Part shown: positions 15,616-24,083 of the stretch, in pieces | Numbering within the stretch: the stretch's first letter is position 1 | How the letters are laid out: each line of letters begins with the position of its first letter | Program-made: the position numbers and the translations under genes | NCBI RefSeq assembly: GCF_000993785.3 | Contig: NZ_CP009922.3 | Span: forward strand, 4,216,001 to 4,280,000 | Direction: 5' to 3' | DNA length: 64,000 nucleotides | Origin: Streptomyces xiamenensis | GTDB taxonomy: Bacteria > Actinomycetota > Actinomycetes > Streptomycetales > Streptomycetaceae | Notes under the pieces: generated by a model | What the model was told of the DNA's origin: nothing | Seen by the model: only the letters and a program-made list of their open reading frames with translations | The model's database searches: none

Positions 15616-16905
15616 ATGCGGGAATTCGGGGAGGCCGTCGCGGCCCTGCCGTGGACCCAGTTCCTTCCGCTCGCCCTGCTCGGCGCCCTGTGCGCCTACC
15701 TGCCCCGCTGCCGCTTCCTGGGCCACCGCGTACCACGGGAGACCGGCGCCTACGGGGCACTGCTGTTCACCGGCGTGTTCCTGCTGCCCCCCGGTCTGGC
15801 CGCGCTCGCCCCGCTGCCCGGCGCCCTGCTCGGCCCCCGCCCCGCCGAGGGCAGGACCCGGCACGCCATCCGCCTCATGGTCACCGCCGCGGCCGCCGCG
15901 TACTGCTTCCGGCTGCTCACCGAAGGGCTGCTCGGCGACGCGCTGCCCGCCACCGGTGCCGACCCCGGGCACGCGCAGCCCGCCGCCGCGCCGCTGACCA
16001 TCACGCTGCTGCCCGCCCTCATCGCCGTGCTCACCTGCGCCGCCGCCGACCGGGCGCTGGGCGGCAGCCGCAGCGCCGCCGCCGTCCTGCTCGGGCACCT
16101 GCCCTACGGTCTGCTCGGGCTGCTCGCCGCCACCCTGTGGCACGCCGTCCCCGGGCCCGGACTGCTCGGCGCGCTCCCCGTGCTGGCCCCCGGCTACATC
16201 TGCTGCTGGATCATGGCCCGCTCCCGGCAACTGGACGCCGCGCATCGCGCCACCGTCGCCGCGCTCGTCCAGGCCGTCGACCTCAAGGACCGCTACACCC
16301 GCGGCCACAGCGAACGCGTCGGCCACGCCGCCGCCCTCATCGCCCGCGAACTCGGCCTGGACACGGAGCGTGTCCACGCCCTGCGCACCGCGGGCGCCCT
16401 GCACGACATCGGCAAACTCGCCGTGCCCACCCGTACCCTGCGCAAGGAGGGCCCGCTCAGCGACGAGGAGTGGCACCAGATCCGCCGGCACCCCGAGTAC
16501 GGGTACCAGATCGTGCGCGGCATCCGCGTCCTGGGCGAAGCCGTGGACGCCGCCCTCCACCACCACGAGAGCTACGACGGCAGTGGCTACCCGGCCGGGC
16601 TCGCGGGCCCGCGGATCCCCGAGGCCGCCCGGGTCGTGGCGGTCGCCGACGCCTTCGACGCCATGACCTCCACCCGCAGCTACCGGCGCGCCCGCCCGGT
16701 GCCCGAGGCCCTCGCCGAACTGCGCCGCTGCGCCGGCACCCAGTTCGACCCGCGGATGGTGGCGGCCCTGGACACCGCCCTGGAACGGTACGGCTGGCCG
16801 TACACCGAGCCCCCGGCGCCCGAGGCGACGAGCCGGGACATCCCCGCCACCCGGTCCAGTGCCGACCGGCAGGTACCCGACGAGCAGCCGGGCGCGCGCA
16901 CATGA
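15616..16905 (+). CDS. Membrane-anchored HD-GYP-type phosphohydrolase
   Basis: A 429-residue protein with a membrane N-terminal half (about six hydrophobic segments over residues 1-205) and a cytoplasmic HD domain. Conserved marks are DRYTRGHSERVGHAAALIA, the metal-binding LHDIGKLAVP, HHHESYDGSGYPAGL (HHE and GYP) and VADAFDAMTSTRSYR. These are the motifs of HD-GYP proteins, many of which cleave cyclic di-GMP or related nucleotides. The substrate is not shown by the sequence. The start has GGGGAGGAGG upstream, and the stop overlaps the next gene by ATGA. Confidence 0.88.
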   Translation: MREFGEAVAALPWTQFLPLALLGALCAYLPRCRFLGHRVPRETGAYGALLFTGVFLLPPGLAALAPLPGALLGPRPAEGRTRHAIRLMVTAAAAAYCFRLLTEGLLGDALPATGADPGHAQPAAAPLTITLLPALIAVLTCAAADRALGGSRSAAAVLLGHLPYGLLGLLAATLWHAVPGPGLLGALPVLAPGYICCWIMARSRQLDAAHRATVAALVQAVDLKDRYTRGHSERVGHAAALIARELGLDTERVHALRTAGALHDIGKLAVPTRTLRKEGPLSDEEWHQIRRHPEYGYQIVRGIRVLGEAVDAALHHHESYDGSGYPAGLAGPRIPEAARVVAVADAFDAMTSTRSYRRARPVPEALAELRRCAGTQFDPRMVAALDTALERYGWPYTEPPAPEATSRDIPATRSSADRQVPDEQPGART

Positions 16906-17606
16906 ACGGGACGGCGTTACGGCTGCTGCGCGCCGACCCGCCCGCCGCCACCGCCCTGGCCGCGGCCGTGGCGGGCGGCGTCATCGCGCTGGCCCTGGGC
17001 GCCGCGTACCTGCACTGGTGGGCACTCCCGATCTCCTGCGTGCCGCTGCTGCTGACCACCCTCGTCTTCCGCCGCTACGCGGTGGTCCGCGCCACCTACC
17101 GCCAGACGGTCACCGCGCTGGCCCTCGCCACCGAGGTCGCCGGCTACACCCCGCCCGGCCACGCCCAGCGGGTCGCCGCGCTCGCCCGCGCCACCGGCCG
17201 CGCGCTGCGGCTGCCCGGCCGTGAACTCACCGCACTGGAGTACGCCGCCCTGCTCCATGACATCGGACAGCTCTCCCTCTTCGAACCACTGCCCGACGGA
17301 GCCACCACCGCCCTGCCGGCCGCCCGGCGCCGCGCCATCGCCGCGCTGGGGGCGGGGGTGGCCCGCGAGGCCGGGGCGGGCGAGGCCATCGCGCACACCC
17401 TGGAGCTGCAGGCCGAGCCGTACCGGGACCAGCCGATAGCGGCCCGCATCGTGCGCACGGCCAACGCGTACGCCGATCTGAGCCCCCCGGACCGCCCCGG
17501 CCCGGGGCAGGCCCTGAGCGCGCTGGAACGCGATACGGGCACGGAGTACGACCCCGAGGTCGTCCGGGCCCTGCAACAGATCGTCTCGCGCGGGACGGTC
17601 GGCTGA
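16902..17606 (+). CDS. Membrane HD-domain protein with degenerate GYP half
   Basis: A 234-residue partner of the preceding gene, joined by a 4-base overlap. Two membrane segments (residues about 13-55) precede an HD domain that keeps AGYTPPGHAQRVAALARATGRAL and ALLHDIGQLSLF. The HHE and GYP motifs of the upstream protein are missing; that place reads IAHTLELQAEPYRDQPIAARIV. It may be an inactive or regulatory subunit derived by duplication. The pairing suggests the two proteins work together at the membrane. Function is otherwise unknown. Confidence 0.78.
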   Translation: MNGTALRLLRADPPAATALAAAVAGGVIALALGAAYLHWWALPISCVPLLLTTLVFRRYAVVRATYRQTVTALALATEVAGYTPPGHAQRVAALARATGRALRLPGRELTALEYAALLHDIGQLSLFEPLPDGATTALPAARRRAIAALGAGVAREAGAGEAIAHTLELQAEPYRDQPIAARIVRTANAYADLSPPDRPGPGQALSALERDTGTEYDPEVVRALQQIVSRGTVG

Positions 17607-17711
17607 CCCATGCTGTGAGCAGGCCTTGGCCCGTGCATGGTTGGATGCGGCCTAGGGCGGACAGGAGAACGACGACGTGCACACCACGAAGCGGGAATCG
17701 GGCAGGACATC

Positions 17712-18692
17712 GTGAGGATCTTCGGCAGGGTCCGGCAGCGGCCGTCCACCGACTGGCGGCTGGCCACCAACCGGGCTTTCACCCTCATCGACGACGGCCG
17801 TTACGAGGACGCCGGCGCGCTCCTCACCCGCGCCGCCGACCTGGAGCCATGGCTGTCCGAGTCCTGGTTCAACCTGGCGCTGCTGCACAAGTTCCGGCAC
17901 GACTGGGAACAGGCGCGCTCCGCCGGGCTGCGGGCCGTCGCGCTGCTGGAGCGGGACACCGGGGCCCCGGACTGGTGGAACGTCGGCATCGCCGCCACCG
18001 CCCTCCAGGACTGGCCACTGGCCCGCCGGGCGTGGCAGGCGTACGGGCTCGCCGTCCCCGGCGCGGGCACCGTCGCCGACGAACCGCTGGGCATGGACCT
18101 GGGCGGGGCGGCCGTACGGCTGTCCCCCGAGGGCGAGGCCGAGGTGGTGTGGGGCCGGCGGCTGGACCCGGCGCGGATCGAGGTGCAGAACATCCCGCTG
18201 CCGTCCTCCGGGCGGCGCTGGGGCGAGGTCGTGCTGCACGACGGCGTCCCGCACGGGGAGCGCAGCACCGGTGACGCGGTGTTCCCGGTCTTCGACGAGA
18301 TAGAGCTGTGGGCGCCCTCGGCGATCCCCACCTGGGTGGTGCTGATCGAGGCCGCCTCGGCGCGGGACCGGGACGCCCTGGAGCGGCTGGCCGCGGACGC
18401 CGGGTACGCGGCGGAGGACTGGTCCTCCTCGGTGCGGCTGCTGTGCCGGGCCTGCTCCGAGTCGCGGATGCCCACCGAGGACGGAGACGGAGCGGTGCGG
18501 CACGACCCGCACGACCACAGCGTGCCGGGCAGCCCCGGGCCGCTGGGGCACGTGGCCCCGGACGGCCTGTGGACCCCGGAGCGCGAGTGCGGCCTGGCGG
18601 CCCCCGAGCCACTGGTGCGCGGCCTGCTGGACGGCTGGGTCGCGGACAGCCCGGACACCCGGGAATGGCGGGACCTGGAAGAGGTCTGCTGA
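17712..18692 (+). CDS. Tetratricopeptide-repeat protein
   Basis: A 326-residue protein, starting at the GTG at 17712 (VRIFGRVRQRPSTDWR); an upstream ATG at 17637 is possible but gives an atypical leader. Residues about 16-115 hold two to three TPR-like helical pairs (FTLIDDGRYEDAGALLTRAADLEPW, ESWFNLALLHKFRHDWEQARSAG, WWNVGIAATALQDWPLARRAWQAYG). The second half, from about residue 125, is a conserved domain with LDPARIEVQNIPLPSSGRRWGEVVLHDG that I do not recognise. It is widespread in Streptomyces next to the deformylase gene. It probably mediates protein contacts. Confidence 0.8.
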   Translation: MRIFGRVRQRPSTDWRLATNRAFTLIDDGRYEDAGALLTRAADLEPWLSESWFNLALLHKFRHDWEQARSAGLRAVALLERDTGAPDWWNVGIAATALQDWPLARRAWQAYGLAVPGAGTVADEPLGMDLGGAAVRLSPEGEAEVVWGRRLDPARIEVQNIPLPSSGRRWGEVVLHDGVPHGERSTGDAVFPVFDEIELWAPSAIPTWVVLIEAASARDRDALERLAADAGYAAEDWSSSVRLLCRACSESRMPTEDGDGAVRHDPHDHSVPGSPGPLGHVAPDGLWTPERECGLAAPEPLVRGLLDGWVADSPDTREWRDLEEVC

Positions 18693-18724
18693 GGCTGTCC
18701 GGATCGGACCGTAAGCTGTAAGAC

Positions 18725-19348
18725 ATGACGCAAGAGATCGATCAGCGTGTGGATGAGTTCATCGATGACACGCAGGACTGCGAGGAGCGGGAGCAGGCGT
18801 ACCGGGCGCGCGGCACCGCCCGCCCCATCACGGTCGTCGGGAACCCCGTACTGCACTCCGAGTGCCGGAACGTCACCGAGTTCGACGACGGTCTCGCGGC
18901 GCTGATCGACGACATGTTCGCCAGCCAGCGGGCTGCGGAGGGTGTCGGTCTCGCGGCGAACCAGATCGGTGTCGATCTGAAGGTGTTCGTGTACGACTGC
19001 CACGACGACGAGGGCGTGCGGCACGTCGGGGTGGTGTGCAACCCCGTCCTGGAGGAACTGCCGGCCGAGTCGCGGGTGCTGGACGACAACAACGAGGGCT
19101 GCCTGTCCGTCCCGACCGCCTACGCGGAGCTGGCCCGCCCCGACTACGCGGTGGTCACCGGCCAGAACGCGGCGGGCGAGCCGATCCGCGTCCAGGGCAC
19201 CGGCTACTTCGCGCGCTGCCTCCAGCACGAGACGGACCACCTGTACGGCCGCCTGTACATCGACCGCCTCTCCAAGCGGGAGCGGAAGAAGGCCCTGAAG
19301 ATGATGGAGGAGGGGACCCCCCGCTACGAGACGGTCCCCAACGCCTGA
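18725..19348 (+). CDS. def: Peptide deformylase
   Basis: A 207-residue metallo-hydrolase that removes formyl from the first methionine of new proteins. The three family motifs are present: GVGLAANQ at 73-80, EGCLSVP at 124-130 with metal ligand Cys126, and HETDH at 168-172 with two His ligands and the catalytic Glu. About 30 extra N-terminal residues precede the core. It starts 32 bases after the TPR gene, probably in the same transcript, and ends at a strong hairpin. Confidence 0.95.
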   Translation: MTQEIDQRVDEFIDDTQDCEEREQAYRARGTARPITVVGNPVLHSECRNVTEFDDGLAALIDDMFASQRAAEGVGLAANQIGVDLKVFVYDCHDDEGVRHVGVVCNPVLEELPAESRVLDDNNEGCLSVPTAYAELARPDYAVVTGQNAAGEPIRVQGTGYFARCLQHETDHLYGRLYIDRLSKRERKKALKMMEEGTPRYETVPNA

Positions 19349-19370
19349 CCTCCCGCCACCCAGCGCACCC

Positions 19371-19405
19371 CTGAGGGGCGGACCGCCCCCCGGTCCGCCC
19401 CTCAG
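19371..19405. terminator. Bidirectional hairpin terminator
   Basis: CTGAGGGGCGGACCG (19371-19385) pairs perfectly with CGGTCCGCCCCTCAG (19391-19405) across five bases. It separates the convergent def and lipoprotein genes and overlaps the stop codon of the latter. Confidence 0.88.
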
Positions 19406-19938
19406 ACGTAGTCACACTGCTGGTACTCCTTGACGCCTTCGACGTAGCTGCGGGCGAAGGCTTCGATGGCGTCCCGACGTTCCTCGTCGTCTGTTATCGG
19501 CGCGTGGGAGAACCTGATGGATATTCTCGGGTAAGCGTAGATGTTGTCCTCGTCCGCTGCACACCGGAAGGAAATCCCGGCACCTTTTTCCCAGACCAGG
19601 AATTCTCCCTCGAAGTCTGCTTCTTTGAGGAAGGTCGTCGCCTTGTCCGGCCTGCGTGGGGACTCAAGATGCGACAGCATGTATATGTCGAAATAGGCGG
19701 TCGCCTCGGAATCGACGATGAGCGTGCACTGGTGAATTCCCTCAATGGATTCGTCCACATCTTCAGAATATTCCTCCCCGGGAGGTAGGAGACCTTTGAA
19801 GACGGATCGATCCACGGATATTCCGCAGGCATTGTCAGGGACTCTGTAGTTCTGCTCCGGTGGCCCCCCACTGCACCCGAAGAGAAGTGCACTGGAAGTG
19901 AGAAGCATGCACAGGGGCGTGCGCCAAGAGGTTCTCAT
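19402..19938 (-). CDS. Small lipoprotein of unknown function, possible immunity protein
   Basis: A 178-residue lipoprotein: basic start, hydrophobic segment and lipobox LLFGC, with the mature Cys at about residue 22. The mature part has three further cysteines (NACGIS, HQCTLI, SFRCAA) and one near the end (QQCDYV), which could form disulfides outside the cell. It somewhat resembles small Streptomyces DUF3558-like lipoproteins, but I cannot assign it. It is the last gene of a three-gene transcript and starts 31 bases after the large WxG-type protein ends. Its base composition is lower in GC than the flanks (34 of 60 bases at 19501-19560). As the gene right after a modular secreted protein, it could be its surface immunity partner. 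Confidence 0.75.
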   Translation of the reverse strand: MRTSWRTPLCMLLTSSALLFGCSGGPPEQNYRVPDNACGISVDRSVFKGLLPPGEEYSEDVDESIEGIHQCTLIVDSEATAYFDIYMLSHLESPRRPDKATTFLKEADFEGEFLVWEKGAGISFRCAADEDNIYAYPRISIRFSHAPITDDEERRDAIEAFARSYVEGVKEYQQCDYV

Positions 19939-19969
19939 GTGATCTCGCCCTGTCTCTCTGTGGCAGCTC

Positions 19970-22051
19970 CTACTTGGAGTGCCCGCCCAACATCGCATCT
20001 CCGGCTATCTGTGTTCTGCGTCCGAGTACCGTGTCGTATCCAGTCGTTGCATCGGCCCAATCGCGATGCACTTCGTACCAAGCGTCCGAAAGGGCCCCCA
20101 GCTGACTCTTTCTCACTTTCGAAAGATCGTATTCCTCTTCGGAGTATTTATCGCCAATTCTATTCATTTCATCGTCCAGCCACGCCTGTGTATAGACATC
20201 CACTCCGCGCTGCGTCAGGTCGCCGGCCTGCGGAATGAAATTCGCCAGCGAGCCGACCGCATGGTACTGCCACCGAGCGTCCCAAACGGCCTGTGATTCC
20301 TCGTCGGCTCTCTCGCCGACCAGTGCGTCGTATCGTGCCTGCTCAAGAAATCCCAAGGTCTGTCCCGCGCGGTTGAGAGTGTCACTGGGGCTCAGTTCTT
20401 GCCCGAAGGTGGTCTCGGTGTCAGCGAAGGAGTCAGCGAGAAGGTAATTGATCCCTTCGCTCAAGTACCCGTAAGATTCCTGATCGCGGGATATCTGAGT
20501 AGCCACATTCGACAGGTGGCGGTCGTCCAGGGGCGGGTGCTCCCACTGGGTTCCGGCTGTGTCGATGACGGCGTCCCCATGGTTGACCAGCATCTTGGCC
20601 ATGGGGGAGCGGAACTCCGGCGGGAAGTCGTCGCCGAGGCCGGAGCCCAGTGCGAGTACGCGGTCGCGGGCCGCGTCGTGGTCGGCGGTGTGTTCGACGT
20701 ACAGGGCGGCCGGATCATGCGGGTTGATACCGGTGGCGGCGGCGAACAGGGCCTGACCGGTCTCCTCGTGGACAGCGTCCCCGTCAGTCCTCGGAGTCTC
20801 CCGCACCGTGACGATGTACTCGGCGTAGTCCTGCGGTTCCTCAGTCAGGACAAACGCGGTCGCCGCGTCCGGATTGTTGCCCAGGGCGCGCATGAAGCCT
20901 GTGAACGGGTCAGCGCGGTACTCATCACCGATGACCCGGCGATACTCCTCGACGGGTGCCGCATTGGCCCAGAACTGCGCCGTGTCAAAGGCCATTTCCT
21001 GCTCGGCATTCACCAGGCCGGCACCGTAGTCGACCAGCCAGTCCTTGTTGTAGTTTCCGTGCATCATGAGATCACTCATGATCTGGAACCCGTAAGGATT
21101 CATGGCGGCGCCGGTGCCGATCCGCTCGGATCCCAGAGCGATCATGTCGTTCCGCCACGCATCCATCCCATCGCGATGACTTTCCGACGCGGTGCCGAAC
21201 GTCACGCCAAGGTTCTCCCGGAGTTGGAGCACCGACTCCCGGTAGGCGTCACTGACCTCGCCGGATTCGGGGCCGTCCAGCACGTCCGCCCAGAACTCCA
21301 GCGTTCCCTCCGCCCCGAGACCCGTCGCGAGATAGGTGGCGAAGTGCTCATTGTGGCTCTGGGCCGCCGCCAGTTCGTTGAGACGGTCGATGCCCTCCTG
21401 GGTGTTGTACGCCTCCGACTCGATGAGGTCCAGATACTCCTGGGCATCCGCTATGCCCTGGGCCCGTGCACCGTCGAACAGGCTCTCCGCCGTGACGGGG
21501 GCGAAGTGTTCCCGTTCTTCACCGATGTTCTCGCGCAGCGCGCGAGCGGTGGTCTCGTCCTGTGTGGCCGCCTCGGCCAGCACGGCCTGGATCCGGGCGG
21601 CGAAGTGGTCGATGTCAGCCTGGCGGGAGGAGGTCCCGGGGCCGAGCAACGGGCCGGACTGCTCCAGGCCCAGGTCGCTGTACGGTCCGTCCGGCTGCTC
21701 GATGACCGTGCCGTTGGCCTGGACGTACAGACCCTGCTGCCTCGCCTCTTGCGCGAGTTCCTGAAGAGACCGCTGGTGAGCCGCCAGGACGGCGCGGAAG
21801 TCCGTGAGAATCGTGAAAACGGCCTGGGCCTGCTGATGGGCGTACTCGAACTCGGAGCCGGCGCGGATGATGAACTCCCGGCTGACGGTGGCGTTCTCGC
21901 CCCTCCACTGTGATGCCTCGATCTTGGACAGCAGCCCCTGGGCCGCCTCGGCGGCCAGCGCGTCCAGGTCCCCCTTCGTCTGCCGCCAGTCCTCGATCGC
22001 CGCGTCCAGCGAGCGGAAGTCGACGTTGTTCAACTGCTCATACCCGGGCAT
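19970..22051 (-). CDS. Large WxG-type helical protein, putative type VII-exported effector
   Basis: A 693-residue protein read from the ATG at 22051. The N-terminal 130 residues are two long amphipathic helices joined by a turn with Trp49-Arg50-Gly51 (ASQWRGENA), the helix-WxG-helix pattern of ESX/LXG substrates. There is no signal peptide. The middle (about 130-600) is helical and acidic, with no enzyme motif I recognise. It may belong to the family annotated as DUF6571 in Streptomyces; I could not check. The last 170 codons are strikingly AT-rich: 25 of 60 bases are G or C at 20101-20160. It overlaps the upstream gene by 14 bases and is followed by a lipoprotein gene. The function, perhaps a toxin, is inferred from context only. 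Confidence 0.75.
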   Translation of the reverse strand: MPGYEQLNNVDFRSLDAAIEDWRQTKGDLDALAAEAAQGLLSKIEASQWRGENATVSREFIIRAGSEFEYAHQQAQAVFTILTDFRAVLAAHQRSLQELAQEARQQGLYVQANGTVIEQPDGPYSDLGLEQSGPLLGPGTSSRQADIDHFAARIQAVLAEAATQDETTARALRENIGEEREHFAPVTAESLFDGARAQGIADAQEYLDLIESEAYNTQEGIDRLNELAAAQSHNEHFATYLATGLGAEGTLEFWADVLDGPESGEVSDAYRESVLQLRENLGVTFGTASESHRDGMDAWRNDMIALGSERIGTGAAMNPYGFQIMSDLMMHGNYNKDWLVDYGAGLVNAEQEMAFDTAQFWANAAPVEEYRRVIGDEYRADPFTGFMRALGNNPDAATAFVLTEEPQDYAEYIVTVRETPRTDGDAVHEETGQALFAAATGINPHDPAALYVEHTADHDAARDRVLALGSGLGDDFPPEFRSPMAKMLVNHGDAVIDTAGTQWEHPPLDDRHLSNVATQISRDQESYGYLSEGINYLLADSFADTETTFGQELSPSDTLNRAGQTLGFLEQARYDALVGERADEESQAVWDARWQYHAVGSLANFIPQAGDLTQRGVDVYTQAWLDDEMNRIGDKYSEEEYDLSKVRKSQLGALSDAWYEVHRDWADATTGYDTVLGRRTQIAGDAMLGGHSK

Positions 22052-22535
22052 CGGCACCGCCTTCGCCGCCCCATACGCCGGCGATCTCCGTGGGCTGGAC
22101 ATCGGCGAGAGCAACGATCGACGGAGTGCCCGGATACTGCAGGTCCTGGGTGGCCGACCGGAGCTGGGTCGAGATGTCTTCCTCAAGGGTGGCATGTGCC
22201 GTGCTGGTGCCGGTGAGATGATCTCCGACGCGCACACAGTCGTTGTGCAGATTCATCGACTGCCGGAAGAAGCGCGCCATGGTGTTGTGCAGCGCGGAGC
22301 CGGTGGCGAATCCGTCGTTGCTGAGCGCCGCGGCGGCGGAGTAGGTGGTGCCGGAGGCCTGGGGGCCGGCCGTCAGAATGCGGGACAGCGCGTGGGCGTC
22401 CTCGCCCATGGCCCGCAACTCCTCGGGATCGACCACCAGGTCCGCCTGTGGCTGATCCCAGTCCTGCATGGTTTCACCGTCCGGCACCACCGTGCTGTTC
22501 AGCCGGGTCGACACGGAGTCTTCTGGAATGGACAT
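22038..22535 (-). CDS. Small EspC/PE-like helical protein, type VII-associated
   Basis: A 165-residue protein whose middle reads VDPEELRAMGEDAHALSRILTAG and then long Ala/Ser/Thr-rich helices (TTYSAAAALSND, MARFFRQSMNLHNDCVRVGDHL), like EspC-type (DUF2580) secretion-associated proteins of mycobacteria. It has no signal peptide or membrane segment. It is the first gene of the minus-strand operon and overlaps the large WxG protein by 14 bases, so the two may be made and exported as a complex. It is divergent from the second WxG gene at 22656 across a 120-base spacer that must hold both promoters. Confidence 0.72.
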   Translation of the reverse strand: MSIPEDSVSTRLNSTVVPDGETMQDWDQPQADLVVDPEELRAMGEDAHALSRILTAGPQASGTTYSAAAALSNDGFATGSALHNTMARFFRQSMNLHNDCVRVGDHLTGTSTAHATLEEDISTQLRSATQDLQYPGTPSIVALADVQPTEIAGVWGGEGGADARV

Positions 22536-22655
22536 GACCCCCCGCTTGTTGGTGTCCGGATGCACACGGTAGCAACCTGTTGATCGGGCGCTGCAGGCGG
22601 TAAGTATCCTGTTCTGGTATGCACTTGGCCGGGAGGGGTACGGGGAAGGCCGACG

Positions 22656-24083
22656 ATGCAATTCGAGGACCTGGAGAACGCGTCGCACGAACAGCTCGCT
22701 GCGCTGCTGGCCGGGGCGAACCCGGACGCGTTGATTCAGCGCGGGGACACGCTCCAGAACGCAGCCCGGGCAGTGTCCCAGGTGGGCGCGGCGGTCGCCC
22801 ACCACATGCGGAACCTGGAGTGGGAAGGCGAGTCCGCGACGGCGCTGCGGGAGTGGGTGACCCGCTTCGAGCAGGATTCCGACCACTTCAAGAGCTACAC
22901 GAAGGTCATCGGCCAGGCGATGAAGGGAGCCGGTCAGGCACTGAAGGAGGCGGTCAGCAGCATGCCGCCGGTTCCTGCGGACACGGGGCTTCCGGACTCC
23001 GCCTCGCAGCAGGCATTCGGTGCCTACCTGGGTCCCGCCGCGACGAGCGAGCACGAGCAGCTGCGCCAGGAAGCGATCGGTGTCATCTCCCGGGTGGGGC
23101 AGGTGTACCAGGTCGCGGCGACGACGATCAGGATTCTGCCCGAGCCTCGATTCGTCCCCCTGGAGGGGGAAGGCATCGTCGGTCCTGATCAGCCATCCCT
23201 TACCGGGCAGCCATACGGTGGCGAAAAGCACCGGTCCATGCCGCCGGTGGCCGGTCCGACGTCACGTCCGGAGACGCCTTTCCCCGAGCCGGGGCATGTG
23301 TCACAGGCGTCCCTGGCGGTTCCTACGACGCCTACAGCGCCGGGCCTGGGCGTTGAGGGTGATCGTGTGGGGACGTCGTTGGATTCGGTGGGGGTGGTGC
23401 CGAATGGTGGGGTTCCTCCGGTGGCTCCGTCCGGGTCTCCTCCGCCGGTGGTGGTGGAGCGTCCTGTGGGTGGCGGTCCGCCACAGCAGCCGGTGGTGGG
23501 TCCGGTGCCGGGCTGGCCGTCACCGGCCCAGCCCGGTCAGGGGCGTGGGGGTGGGGGTCAGGTGCCGCTGGTGCGTGGCCCGGGTCTGCGTCCGGGTGAG
23601 GCGCCTGTGGTGCGGCCCTTTGGTCCGCCGTCCGGTCCGGGTTCACAGCCACCGGTGGGGCGCCCTGCCGGGCCTGGGATGCCGGGTGGTCAGCAGCCTC
23701 CCGTGGGGCGTCCGTCTACGGGAGGTGGTGGCCCGGGTGGGGGTAATCCCTGGGGCAGGGCGAACAACTACGGCCTTCTCGGGGGCAAGCCGGTACCGAA
23801 CGCGAAACCCACGGTGGCGTCACGTATCCCTCCGGGTGGGGTGATCCAGCCCGGTATGAACGCCGCCAACTCACGTCTCACTCCGACCAGGAACGACCAG
23901 CCCAACACCACGCCGCGTCCCACGTATGGGAAGGCGAAGGTCGACGGACGTCCCACAGGCCGTGGGGAGCGCGGGCGGTCCCTGCCCAAACCCACCGGTG
24001 TGATCGGCCTGCCCGGTCAGGGCAGGAAGAACGGCAAGAAGAAGAAAAAGAAGAACGAGAGCAAGGACGACAGGCAGCCATGA
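22656..24083 (+). CDS. WxG-domain protein with long Pro/Gly/Val tail
   Basis: A 475-residue protein. The first 110 residues are a WXG100-like hairpin of helices with Trp56-Glu57-Gly58 (MRNLEWEGESATALREW). From about residue 190 the chain is low-complexity, rich in Pro, Gly and Val, with PPVGRP-type repeats. It ends in a highly basic segment (GRKNGKKKKKKN). The start has GGAAGG upstream. The stop overlaps the mycosin start by ATGA, a strong sign of functional coupling. By pattern it is a type VII secretion substrate or a wall-spanning adaptor; PPE proteins with proline tails are a loose parallel. No secretion ATPase lies in the window. Confidence 0.78.
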   Translation: MQFEDLENASHEQLAALLAGANPDALIQRGDTLQNAARAVSQVGAAVAHHMRNLEWEGESATALREWVTRFEQDSDHFKSYTKVIGQAMKGAGQALKEAVSSMPPVPADTGLPDSASQQAFGAYLGPAATSEHEQLRQEAIGVISRVGQVYQVAATTIRILPEPRFVPLEGEGIVGPDQPSLTGQPYGGEKHRSMPPVAGPTSRPETPFPEPGHVSQASLAVPTTPTAPGLGVEGDRVGTSLDSVGVVPNGGVPPVAPSGSPPPVVVERPVGGGPPQQPVVGPVPGWPSPAQPGQGRGGGGQVPLVRGPGLRPGEAPVVRPFGPPSGPGSQPPVGRPAGPGMPGGQQPPVGRPSTGGGGPGGGNPWGRANNYGLLGGKPVPNAKPTVASRIPPGGVIQPGMNAANSRLTPTRNDQPNTTPRPTYGKAKVDGRPTGRGERGRSLPKPTGVIGLPGQGRKNGKKKKKKNESKDDRQP

